Source of the DNA: Hoeflea_A sp965216535
GTDB lineage: Bacteria > Pseudomonadota > Alphaproteobacteria > Rhizobiales > Rhizobiaceae
Direction: 5' to 3'
Assembly: GCA_965216535.1 (NCBI GenBank)
Contig: OZ244175.1
Span: 7,812,001-7,876,000 of the forward strand
DNA: 64,000 nucleotides
The position numbers and the translations under genes are program-made. Shown here piece after piece: positions 43,074-51,202 of this stretch (its first letter is position 1; each line of letters begins with the position of its first letter). The notes beneath the pieces were generated by a model. The model saw only the letters and a program-made list of their open reading frames with translations, was not told the DNA's origin and searched no databases.

Positions 43074-44221
43074 GCACTGAACCGGGTTTCGGGATCTACG
43101 TGCACTGGCCGTTCTGCGCGGCCAAATGCCCCTACTGCGATTTCAACAGCCATGTGCGGCACAGCCCCATCGACCAGCCACGCCACGTCGGCGCCTTTCG
43201 CCGCGAAATCGCCCACATGCGCGGCCTGACCGGTCCGCGCACCGTCACCAGCGTGTTCTTCGGCGGCGGCACACCGTCCCTGATGGAACCGGCAACCGTT
43301 GAGCACATTCTCGATGCGATCGCGGATGCCTGGACCATCGAGCCGGGTGCGGAAATCACGCTCGAAGCCAATCCGAGCAGCGTCGAAGCAGATCGCTTTC
43401 GCGGTTACCGCACCGCCGGGGTGAACCGGGTGTCGCTGGGTGTGCAGGCGCTCAATGATGCGGACCTCAAATTTCTCGGCAGGCTGCACAATGTCGACGA
43501 GGCGCTGGCCGCGATCGAGCTGGCCCGCGCGACCTTCCCGCGCCTCTCCTTCGATCTGATCTACGCCCGCCCGGACCAAACCAATGAGGCCTGGCGCAGC
43601 GAGCTTGACCGGGCCATCGACCTGGCCGCCGACCACCTGTCGCTCTACCAGTTGACCATCGAACAGGGCACGCCGTTTTTCGACCTGCACGAGCGCGGCA
43701 AGCTTGTCGTGCCCGATGGCGACAGGTCCGCCGATCTCTACGACGTGACGCAGGCGGTGACGGCGGCGCGTGGCCTGCCGGCCTATGAGGTCTCCAACCA
43801 CGCCCGTCCCGGTGCGGAAAGCCGTCACAACCTGACCTACTGGCGCTATGGCGATTATGTCGGCCTCGGTGCCGGCGCCCATGGCCGGCTGACAAAGGGC
43901 AACGACAAGATCGGCACGGCCAACCTGCGCCGACCGGAAGACTGGCTCCACCAGGTCGAAACCTCCGGCCACGGCATGGAGACCGACGAGGAACTCGACG
44001 CGGACGAACAGGCGGATGAGTTGATGCTGATGGGGTTGCGGCTGCGCGAAGGCATGGACCTTATCCGATGGCGCGCCCTGTCCGGCCGCCCGTTGTCGGC
44101 CGAGCGCGAAGAAGCCCTGATCGAACACGGCCTGGTCGAACGTCTCGGCAACAATCGGCTGCGCTGTACGCCCGCAGGCATGTTGGTGCTGGACGCGGTT
44201 GTCGCCGATCTGGCGGCTTGA
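43070..44221 (+). CDS. hemW: HemW, radical SAM heme chaperone-like protein
   Basis: The protein has 383 residues from GTG 43070. The cluster motif is FCAAKCPYCDFNSHV (C-x3-C-x2-C), followed by FFGGGTPSLM and the family segments RVSLGVQALNDADLKFLGR and SLYQLTIEQGTPF, then ARPGAESRHNLTYWRYGDYV. It lacks the extra Cys of true coproporphyrinogen oxidase HemN (C-x3-C-x2-C-x-C; Phe is there instead), supporting HemW. It overlaps rdgB. Confidence 0.93.
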   Translation: MSTEPGFGIYVHWPFCAAKCPYCDFNSHVRHSPIDQPRHVGAFRREIAHMRGLTGPRTVTSVFFGGGTPSLMEPATVEHILDAIADAWTIEPGAEITLEANPSSVEADRFRGYRTAGVNRVSLGVQALNDADLKFLGRLHNVDEALAAIELARATFPRLSFDLIYARPDQTNEAWRSELDRAIDLAADHLSLYQLTIEQGTPFFDLHERGKLVVPDGDRSADLYDVTQAVTAARGLPAYEVSNHARPGAESRHNLTYWRYGDYVGLGAGAHGRLTKGNDKIGTANLRRPEDWLHQVETSGHGMETDEELDADEQADELMLMGLRLREGMDLIRWRALSGRPLSAEREEALIEHGLVERLGNNRLRCTPAGMLVLDAVVADLAA

Positions 44222-44233
44222 GGAGGACTTTCG

Positions 44234-45307
44234 ATGCGCGCGCTTTTGCTTTCTTTTTTACTGCTTCTCCTCGCTCCAGCGGTTCAGGCCGCGGATAACC
44301 CCATCGAAACGCAGATCCGTCAGGCGGTCGAAGAAGGCCGGATCAAAGGACTGCATGGCGTGCTGGTGACCTTGGGCGGCGAGACCTTTGCGGAAGTCTA
44401 TTTCGACGGCGATGACGAACGGTGGGGCCGGTCGATCGGCGCGGTCGAGCACGGGCCCGACACGCTGCACGATCTCCGTTCCGTGTCGAAATCCATTGTC
44501 GGCCTGCTCTATGGCATTGCTCTGTCGGAAGGCCTTGTACCGGCACCGGAAGATGCTCTGCTGGAGGCGTTTCCCGAGTATTCGGATCTGCCGGCCGATC
44601 CGCGCCGCGACGCCATCACCATTGCCGACGTCTTGACCATGCGCATGGGAACCGAGTGGAACGAGAGCCTGCCCTACACGGACCCGCGCAACAGCGAAAT
44701 CGCCATGGAACTGGCGCCGGACCGATATCGCTTCATTCTCGACAGGCCGATGGTCGACGACCCTGGAACGGTATGGACATACAATGGCGGTGCGACGGCC
44801 ATTCTGGCGCGGCTGATTGCGAAAGGCTCCGGCAAACCCATTGACGTCTACGCCACGCAAAAACTCTTTTTGCCACTGGGGATCACCGAATTCGAATGGG
44901 TGCGGGGCGGCGACGGCGAGCCTTCTGCTGCCTCGGGCCTGCGCCTGAAACTGCGTGACTTGGCAAAGATCGGCCGGGTGATTGCCAAGGGTGGCAGCGA
45001 CGACGGTAAACAGATCGTTCCGCCTGACTGGCTGGAGGCCGCGTTTGAGCCACGGGTGACGCTTCAGGGTCTGCGCTACGGCTACCACTGGTATCTCCCA
45101 GCGGAAGGCGGACCGTCGTCATGGATGTCGGGCTTCGGCAATGGCGGTCAACGCTTGACGGTTCAGCCGAAATACGACCTCGTATTCGCCTTCTTCGCCG
45201 GCAACTACAATCAGCCCGATGCCTGGAAGGTTCCCGTCACATTGCTCGAGGAGATCCTGTTACCGGCGCTGAAGGCGAAAATTGGGCCCCACCCAAATGA
45301 CGATTGA
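44234..45307 (+). CDS. Secreted serine hydrolase (class C beta-lactamase-like)
   Basis: The protein has 357 residues with an N-terminal signal (LLLSFLLLLLAPAVQAAD). The nucleophile motif SVSK (S-x-x-K) and TYNGG (Y-x-G/N) are present, with a late WMSGFGNGGQRL segment in the place of the KTG-type motif. Such enzymes act on esters, peptides or beta-lactams in the periplasm; no specific substrate is evident. It follows hemW by 12 bp with GAGGAGG upstream. Confidence 0.88.
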   Translation: MRALLLSFLLLLLAPAVQAADNPIETQIRQAVEEGRIKGLHGVLVTLGGETFAEVYFDGDDERWGRSIGAVEHGPDTLHDLRSVSKSIVGLLYGIALSEGLVPAPEDALLEAFPEYSDLPADPRRDAITIADVLTMRMGTEWNESLPYTDPRNSEIAMELAPDRYRFILDRPMVDDPGTVWTYNGGATAILARLIAKGSGKPIDVYATQKLFLPLGITEFEWVRGGDGEPSAASGLRLKLRDLAKIGRVIAKGGSDDGKQIVPPDWLEAAFEPRVTLQGLRYGYHWYLPAEGGPSSWMSGFGNGGQRLTVQPKYDLVFAFFAGNYNQPDAWKVPVTLLEEILLPALKAKIGPHPNDD

Positions 45308-45316
45308 GAGCGGACG

Positions 45317-46135
45317 CTACTCCCTGCGGTCTGGATGTCGCTTCAAGATCGCAATGAGGCGATCGATTATCTCGTACGCGGCGGAATAGAACTCCGAACT
45401 GATCATTTGGAATTCCGATTTCGAGCGGCTGGTTAGGCGTAGTCGTTTGCGGTCGTCGTCCCATCGCCAAAACAGGTAGTGGGCAGCATCCAATCTTGTC
45501 TTGCCGACGATCTGACGCGCCAGGAGGTGCCGTCGCCACACTGGAATGGCCCTCCAAATGTGCTCGGTCAGTTCCCTATCCTTTAACCGCTGAAGGGTCG
45601 TGAAACTCTCCCCTTCCTTCGTCCAAAGATGCTCGGCAACCATGATGGGTGCGATTTTGTCTGTCCAAATGAAGCCCGCCGGTTCCCGCGTCGCAAATCC
45701 CAAAGCGACAAACGCCCGCATCGCCGCCTGCATCTCGCTGGTCACTTCAAAAGGCTCTCTTTCCTCCGAAATCCAGTTGTCGTAACCGGCGGTGACCCAC
45801 AGGAAATTGCCGATTATTTCCTCCAAGTCGTAGAAGGTCGCCGGAACAAACGTCGTCAGATGCTCTCTGACGCGATCCAGCGGCATAGCAAATCGATATT
45901 GCCAATCTCCCACTCTGGAAACGATATTCATTTCGCTCAAAATCAGGCATGCCGTTCGGTACACGGACACATCCGGTTCGTATCCGTTCAACACGCTTTG
46001 GTACTCGGGATCCGATTTTCCCAGCTTCCGCCACATTGCGACGGCAAGCTGATAGACAATCTCCACGAGAAGTTCCTGTTCACCGGACGTCATTTCGATT
46101 TGTGGTTTCTTCGGTAGAGTATTCTTGCTGGTCAT
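45317..46135 (-). CDS. Uncharacterised protein with two winged-helix-like segments
   Basis: The protein has 272 residues. I do not recognise a family. Two segments have a similar look: VYRTACLILSEMNIVSRVGD with WQYRFAMPLDRVR, and MQAAMRAFVALGFATREPAG with FIWTDKIAPIMV; both resemble small winged helices ending in a hydrophobic strand. Between and after them are acidic and aromatic-rich helices. Base composition is less GC-rich than neighbours, which suggests transfer. It is convergent with the serine hydrolase. Confidence 0.6.
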   Translation of the reverse strand: MTSKNTLPKKPQIEMTSGEQELLVEIVYQLAVAMWRKLGKSDPEYQSVLNGYEPDVSVYRTACLILSEMNIVSRVGDWQYRFAMPLDRVREHLTTFVPATFYDLEEIIGNFLWVTAGYDNWISEEREPFEVTSEMQAAMRAFVALGFATREPAGFIWTDKIAPIMVAEHLWTKEGESFTTLQRLKDRELTEHIWRAIPVWRRHLLARQIVGKTRLDAAHYLFWRWDDDRKRLRLTSRSKSEFQMISSEFYSAAYEIIDRLIAILKRHPDRRE

Positions 46136-46290
46136 TGGATCACTGACTGAAATGCCCCTGCGTTACCTTGCATTCAGCAGCATTGCGTACAACTTTTCGG
46201 TTAAACTGACGTTTCGCGTTTCAGCACAAGGTCGATATCAGGCGATCGATTGGCTCCCGGCGCCCGAACCAGAAAAAGTCTGACTCACCC

Positions 46291-46989
46291 ATGCAGATTG
46301 TCGAATCCACGCCTTATGGCGTCCGCAGCGCGGTGCGTTTGTTGGAGGCCGACGACGAGGCACCCGCTTTCATCCTGTTTCCCATAGCCCATGTCGCCGA
46401 TGCGACGTTCTATGAAGACGTCGCGGAGCGCCTGCTGGACTGCGACGTCATCCTTTACGAGGGCGTTGGTGGTGCGACCGCTTATCTGCTGACGGCATCC
46501 TACCGCTTTTTCGCCAACAGCGACCGCCTCAGGCTGGTGCTTGAAAAGACCATGGATCTTGAGGCCGTGCGTGATCGTCTCATCCATGCCGATGTCTCCG
46601 AAGAGGCATTCCGACGCAAATGGTCGGGGCTTCCCTTCTGGCTGCGGATCTTCATTCCCATCGCAGCCCCACTTTTGGGTTGCTACCTCCGCTTTTTCGG
46701 CACCCGAGACCTCATCGCAGGCCGCATGGGGGTCAATCTGCGCAAATCCGAGCGCGAAATCCTTCAGGACGACGATATGGACAAGTTCGAAGGCGTTCTT
46801 ATCAAATGGCGCGACAGACACCTGCTCAAAGTGCTGGACCAGCAACGATGCAAGCCGGAGAATGCTGGCCGAACAATCGGAGTGGTTTTTGGTGCCAGAC
46901 ACATGCGGGCGGTGTATCTTCACCTGATGAGGAAACACGGCTACCGGATCACCCGGGCCGAGTGGATGACGGTGATCGCGCTACCGTAG
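46291..46989 (+). CDS. TraB/TIKI-like protein
   Basis: The protein has 232 residues. An N-terminal His followed by LLDCDVILYEGVGG and a C-terminal GVVFGARHMRAVYLHLMRKHGY resemble the paired motifs of the EreA/TraB/TIKI (GumN-PrgY) superfamily. A central hydrophobic stretch (LPFWLRIFIPIAAPLLGCYL) may associate with the membrane. Superfamily members include metalloproteases and esterase-like enzymes; this one's activity is unknown. Confidence 0.6.
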   Translation: MQIVESTPYGVRSAVRLLEADDEAPAFILFPIAHVADATFYEDVAERLLDCDVILYEGVGGATAYLLTASYRFFANSDRLRLVLEKTMDLEAVRDRLIHADVSEEAFRRKWSGLPFWLRIFIPIAAPLLGCYLRFFGTRDLIAGRMGVNLRKSEREILQDDDMDKFEGVLIKWRDRHLLKVLDQQRCKPENAGRTIGVVFGARHMRAVYLHLMRKHGYRITRAEWMTVIALP

Positions 46990-47025
46990 TCGCGGTTGCC
47001 GGAACCGGCCGATAACAGCAGCGGG

Positions 47026-47604
47026 ATGACGACAATGACAACAAGCATTTATCTGGCTGGCCCGGAAGTCTTCCTTCCGAATGCTCGGGAGATCCTGGAT
47101 CTCAAATCGCGCATTGCGCGGGACATCGGCTTCAAGCCCATCGCACCGGGAGACGCCGACATTCAGGCCTGCGAAACGAAGTTCCTGAAGGGTGTCGCGA
47201 TCAGCGCCTATGACGAGAAGCTGATGCGCAGCGCCGATGCGATCGTTGCGAATCTGACGCCGTTTCGGGGCGTGAGCGCGGACACCGGCACCTGTTTCGA
47301 ACTCGGCTTCATGTGCGCGCTCGGGCGCCATGTCTGCGCCTATACGAACGACAAGAGGCACCATTTCGAACGCGTCTCCGAGTTCCATGACGGCGAGCTC
47401 ACGCTCGACGCGGAGGGAGAGGCCCGTGGGCCGGACGGCCTGCTGGTCGAAGACTTCGACATGATCGACAATCTGATGATGCATGGCGGCGTCGAAAACC
47501 GCAGCGGCCTGATGGAGGTCCATCAGGCGGCGGAAGACGAAATGTTCACCGATATGACCGGGTACCGACGGGTGCTCGAGCGGTTGGCGGCCAGTCTTTC
47601 CTGA
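47026..47604 (+). CDS. Nucleoside 2-deoxyribosyltransferase family protein
   Basis: The protein has 192 residues; ATG 47026 or 47035 are both possible. YLAGPEVFLPNAREILDLK starts the fold, followed by ADAIVANLTPFRGVSADTGT with the active-site Glu in CFELGFMCALGR. The family transfers deoxyribose between bases or hydrolyses nucleotides in salvage. Substrate unknown. It starts 36 bp after the TraB-like gene. Confidence 0.85.
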   Translation: MTTMTTSIYLAGPEVFLPNAREILDLKSRIARDIGFKPIAPGDADIQACETKFLKGVAISAYDEKLMRSADAIVANLTPFRGVSADTGTCFELGFMCALGRHVCAYTNDKRHHFERVSEFHDGELTLDAEGEARGPDGLLVEDFDMIDNLMMHGGVENRSGLMEVHQAAEDEMFTDMTGYRRVLERLAASLS

Positions 47605-47606
47605 CC

Positions 47607-48485
47607 CTACAGTTCAAGCACTGCCTCGACGTTCTTTCGGTGAACCGCCTCGTAGGCATCGAAATAGACCAGCACACCGTTGGCGACGTCAGCTGAAATG
47701 AACTCAGCCAACCCTTCAGAGGCCAGTTCGGGTTCGGAACGACACCGCAATAGTTTCGACACGTACCGTCGGGTCGCGTCGATCAGCGTCGGTGCATAAC
47801 CGCCGCTTGCAATCCGGTCGGGATGGCCGTGGCAGGGCAGGATCGCGGCGATGTCCCAGTTTGCCATCCGGTCGAGTTCGGCGAGATGTACGTTCAGCCG
47901 TTTCGGCTCGGCGACATAGGTGACCGGGTCCTCCAGCGTATCGCCGGCAAGAAGGGTTCTCGTCTGGGGCAGCCAGACAACGAGACCGTCGAAGCTGTGA
48001 ATATCCAGCGGACGCAGGTCGACATCGATATCGCCGACGCGCAGCGCCCTTTCGCCGTCGAACACCGTCGTTGGCATGACCAGTGGATCGATGGCGGGCG
48101 ATCTGGCAGCAAAGTTCTCCCGGTATTCCAGCAAAGCATCCGCGGTCTTGCGACCGGCGAGGATTTCGCAGTCGGCAAAAACCTCCGTTCCGGCGACGTG
48201 GTCGCAATGGTGATGGCTGAGAACGACCCGGATCGAGCGGGCGCCGCGACGTTCGATTTCTGCACGGATGGCGGTCGCGTGAGCAATCGATATGCCGGTG
48301 TCGTAGACCAGGGCCTCACCCTGGCTCAGAACCGCGTAGGTGGCCACGCCCAGAGAATAGGCTCCGTCGTCTAGCCAGTTGGGTGTGTCGGCATGAAGAC
48401 GTGCGCCCTCGATCCGACCATCATAGAAGGCAATCAGCCCCGGGGCGGGCTCCAGCAGCCGCATGGTGGCCGTCGATACGGTCAT
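47607..48485 (-). CDS. MBL-fold metallo-hydrolase
   Basis: The protein has 292 residues. The metal motif VVLSHHHCDHVAGTEVF (HxHxDH variant HHHCDH) is followed by LLAGDTLEDPV (Asp) and ILPCHGHPDR (His). It probably hydrolyses an ester, thioester or lactone. It overlaps the upstream HAD gene by 4 bp, so the two are coupled. Confidence 0.9.
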   Translation of the reverse strand: MTVSTATMRLLEPAPGLIAFYDGRIEGARLHADTPNWLDDGAYSLGVATYAVLSQGEALVYDTGISIAHATAIRAEIERRGARSIRVVLSHHHCDHVAGTEVFADCEILAGRKTADALLEYRENFAARSPAIDPLVMPTTVFDGERALRVGDIDVDLRPLDIHSFDGLVVWLPQTRTLLAGDTLEDPVTYVAEPKRLNVHLAELDRMANWDIAAILPCHGHPDRIASGGYAPTLIDATRRYVSKLLRCRSEPELASEGLAEFISADVANGVLVYFDAYEAVHRKNVEAVLEL

Positions 48486-49228
48486 GGCGTGTCTTTCTCT
48501 GCGTCATTGAACAGCCAGGCCGGCAGATGGGCGATGGATGGCAGAACGACCGTTGCATACGGCGCGAGGTCGTCCGCCGTTGCCGGCCCAGTCAACACGG
48601 CGACCCGGCAGCCGGCGCCACCAGCCACGGCACAGTCCATATCGTGCCTGCTGTCGCCAACAAAAACCAGCTCGGCCGGATCGATGTCGATTTGCCGGCA
48701 GAAGCCTTCGATCATGCCCGGCTCCGGCTTGCGGCCGAACCCGCTGTCGGATCCACAGACAAAGTCGAACAGCGACAGCGCGCCGGCCTGCTCCAGTTGG
48801 GCGACGGCGCCGGCCTCATAGTCGTTCGTGGCGACGCCAAGCAGCAACCCGCGGGCGCGCAGCGAGCCGAGCACCGCATGCAAATCGCAGGTGGGCACAT
48901 GTGGCAAATCCGTCAGGATGCGACGGGTCAAGGCCTCGACGTCCGCCAGCGAAACGCCAGGCACAAGGTCTGCCCAGGCGGCGTCGACCTCCGCAGCGCT
49001 GGCATTGACGATCAGCGATCCGCTGACAAACCGGCGCTCAGCGCGCAGATAACCGCAGGTTTCGGCAAGCCGATCCTTGAGCGCTTCATCGTTGCCGGCC
49101 AGCGCATCCAGCATGCGGTCGCAGAAATGCGCCCAGGTTTCGGTAAACGAAAAGAGGGTGCCGTCCTTGTCGAAAAGAACGGCCTTGCAGGATTGCTTCG
49201 AGGCGTTGCCGGCCACAGTGCCTTTCAA
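48482..49228 (-). CDS. HAD-family hydrolase
   Basis: The protein has 248 residues. Motif I AVLFDKDGTLFSF has the nucleophile Asp, motif III lies near GFGRKPEPGMIEGF and motif IV is LVFVGDSRHDMDCAVAGGA. The TTG at 49228 is the furthest plausible start; a GTG at 49216 is possible. It resembles phosphoglycolate-phosphatase type enzymes. Its 4-bp overlap with the MBL gene suggests a joint role. Confidence 0.88.
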   Translation of the reverse strand: MKGTVAGNASKQSCKAVLFDKDGTLFSFTETWAHFCDRMLDALAGNDEALKDRLAETCGYLRAERRFVSGSLIVNASAAEVDAAWADLVPGVSLADVEALTRRILTDLPHVPTCDLHAVLGSLRARGLLLGVATNDYEAGAVAQLEQAGALSLFDFVCGSDSGFGRKPEPGMIEGFCRQIDIDPAELVFVGDSRHDMDCAVAGGAGCRVAVLTGPATADDLAPYATVVLPSIAHLPAWLFNDAEKDTP

Positions 49229-49263
49229 ATCCTTCTCGTTGGCACCGTGGTGCCTTGCAGGTA

Positions 49264-49728
49264 TCAGCGCTTCGGAATGTCCACTTCGAGAAACGGCAGC
49301 TCCCGCCCCGGAATGGCGTCCGACGGTTCCGTGCCCACCGGACGGGCGCCCATTTTCTCGTAGAAGCCGGCCGCATTGGGATCCGACAGAATACCGAGCG
49401 TCTCGATATTTTTCTGCGCGGCAAGATCGACCATGGCGGCAAACAGGTCGGCGCCAATGCCCTTGCCCATCGTCGCCGGGTCGACGAAAAACACGGCGAC
49501 CTCGTGGCCATCGCCATCGGGAGCGATCGCCGCAACCCCAACACGTGCGCCATCGAGCTCTGCCACCAGAACCATGCCGGCCTCGATCCAGCCGTCACGC
49601 ACCGTCAAGGCGTCGCGGCTCAGCTCCATGAAGTGGCTGTCGTAGCCCCAATGGGCCTTGGAGCGCTGGCTGAGATCGGTCAGCGCTGCCGCTTCATCAA
49701 GCCGGGCCGGGCGAATGACGGTAGACAT
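49264..49728 (-). CDS. GNAT-family N-acetyltransferase
   Basis: The protein has 154 residues. The acetyl-CoA motif VAVFFVDPATMGKGIGADLF and the late NAAGFYEKMGARPVG segment are typical. Acceptor unknown. It begins 10 bp after gpmA on the same strand. Confidence 0.88.
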   Translation of the reverse strand: MSTVIRPARLDEAAALTDLSQRSKAHWGYDSHFMELSRDALTVRDGWIEAGMVLVAELDGARVGVAAIAPDGDGHEVAVFFVDPATMGKGIGADLFAAMVDLAAQKNIETLGILSDPNAAGFYEKMGARPVGTEPSDAIPGRELPFLEVDIPKR

Positions 49729-49737
49729 GGTTTTGGT

Positions 49738-50373
49738 TCAATGGGCCTTGGACATGTCTCCAAGAACTTCCTTGGAGGCAACGGTGGAGTCGGCTTTCAG
49801 CTTGTAGACCATGGGCACGCCGGTGGCGAGATTGAGGCCGGTGACTTCGTCACGGCTCAACCGGTCGAGTATCATGACCAGCGAGCGCAGCGAGTTGCCA
49901 TGGGCCGCGACCAGCACGTTCTGACCGGCCAGCACGCGCGGCAGGATCTCGGTCATATAGTAGGGCCAGACGCGGGCGCCCGTATCCTTGAGGCTTTCAC
50001 CACCGGGCGGTGGAACGTCGTAGGAACGTCGCCAGATATGCACCTGTTCCTCGCCCCATTTGGCACGGGCATCGTCCTTGTTGAGACCGGCAAGATCGCC
50101 GTAGTCACGCTCGTTGAGCGCCTGGTCGTGAATGGTTTCGAGATCGCTCTGGCCGTTGATGTCGAGAATGATCTGGCAGGTTCGTTCGGCCCGCACCAGC
50201 ACGGAGGTGAAAGCGATGTCGAACTTGATTCCATAGTCGCGGATCGCCTCGGCGCCGGTCTTCGCCTCGACCAGGCCCTGTTCCGTCAGGTCCGGGTTTT
50301 TCCAACCGGTAAACAGGTTTTTCAGGTTCCATTCGCTCTGGCCGTGGCGCACGAGCACGAGAGTTCCCGACAT
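49738..50373 (-). CDS. gpmA: 2,3-bisphosphoglycerate-dependent phosphoglycerate mutase
   Basis: The protein has 211 residues from ATG 50373. The phospho-His motif LVLVRHGQSEWNLKNLFTGW, LNERDYGDLAGLNKDD and VLVAAHGNSLRSLVM are diagnostic. It converts 3- to 2-phosphoglycerate in glycolysis. It lies 10 bp downstream of dapB, a usual rhizobial pair. Confidence 0.97.
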   Translation of the reverse strand: MSGTLVLVRHGQSEWNLKNLFTGWKNPDLTEQGLVEAKTGAEAIRDYGIKFDIAFTSVLVRAERTCQIILDINGQSDLETIHDQALNERDYGDLAGLNKDDARAKWGEEQVHIWRRSYDVPPPGGESLKDTGARVWPYYMTEILPRVLAGQNVLVAAHGNSLRSLVMILDRLSRDEVTGLNLATGVPMVYKLKADSTVASKEVLGDMSKAH

Positions 50374-50383
50374 CAGTCGCTCC

Positions 50384-51202
50384 TTAGGTATCGTTGAGCC
50401 CGAGCACGTCGAGCATGGAATAGAGGCCCGGTGCACGGCCATGCGCCCAAAGCGCCGCCTTGACCGCACCGCGGGCAAAAATCGAGCGATCAAGCGCCCG
50501 GTGAGTCAACTCGATCGACTCGCCCTCGCCGGCCAGAATGACCGAGTGTTCGCCGACCACCGAACCGCCCCTTAGCGTGGCGAAGCCAATGCTGCCGGCG
50601 CGGCGTGGCCCGGTCTGGCCATCGCGCACCCGCACGCTCTCGTCGGCCAGTTGTATCTGGCGGCCAAGGGCTGCAGCTTCGCCCAGCAGATAGGCGGTGC
50701 CGGAGGGCGCGTCGACCTTGTGCTTGTGGTGCATTTCCAGCACCTCGATATCCCAGTCGGCGGCTTCGAGGGCCCGCGCCGCCTGCTCCACCAGAACGGC
50801 CAGCAGATTGACGCCGAGGCTCATGTTGCCGGATTTGACGATGGTTGCGCCGCTCGCGGCTTCGGCGATCTTTGCATCGTCCTCAGACGTCAGGCCGGTG
50901 GTGCCGATCACATGGACCACGCCAGCCTTTGCCGTCTGTTCGGACAACCGAACGGAAACGGCCGGCGCGGTGAAATCAAGCACCCCGTCAGCCGAGGCCA
51001 TGGCCGCTTCGGCATCGTCGGTGATGGCGATGCCATTCGCCCCGAGGCCGGCCAGTTCACCCGAATCGCGACCCAGTTCCGGAGCACCCGGCCGCTCGAT
51101 CCCCGCGACAAGCCGGGCACCCGGGATCGCATCGATCGCACGAATGAGGGCGCAGCCCATGCGGCCGGCGGCGCCGATCACGACCAGTCCCATTTCCGCC
51201 AT
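50384..51202 (-). CDS. dapB: 4-hydroxy-tetrahydrodipicolinate reductase
   Basis: The protein has 272 residues. Nucleotide-binding VVIGAAGRMGCALIRAI, FTAPAVSVRLSE, GTTGL, and EMHHKHKVDAPSGTAYLLGE with the catalytic HH and K are clear. It reduces HTPA with NAD(P)H in lysine and diaminopimelate synthesis. Its ATG overlaps the stop of the upstream ABC exporter by 1 base. Confidence 0.98.
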   Translation of the reverse strand: MAEMGLVVIGAAGRMGCALIRAIDAIPGARLVAGIERPGAPELGRDSGELAGLGANGIAITDDAEAAMASADGVLDFTAPAVSVRLSEQTAKAGVVHVIGTTGLTSEDDAKIAEAASGATIVKSGNMSLGVNLLAVLVEQAARALEAADWDIEVLEMHHKHKVDAPSGTAYLLGEAAALGRQIQLADESVRVRDGQTGPRRAGSIGFATLRGGSVVGEHSVILAGEGESIELTHRALDRSIFARGAVKAALWAHGRAPGLYSMLDVLGLNDT

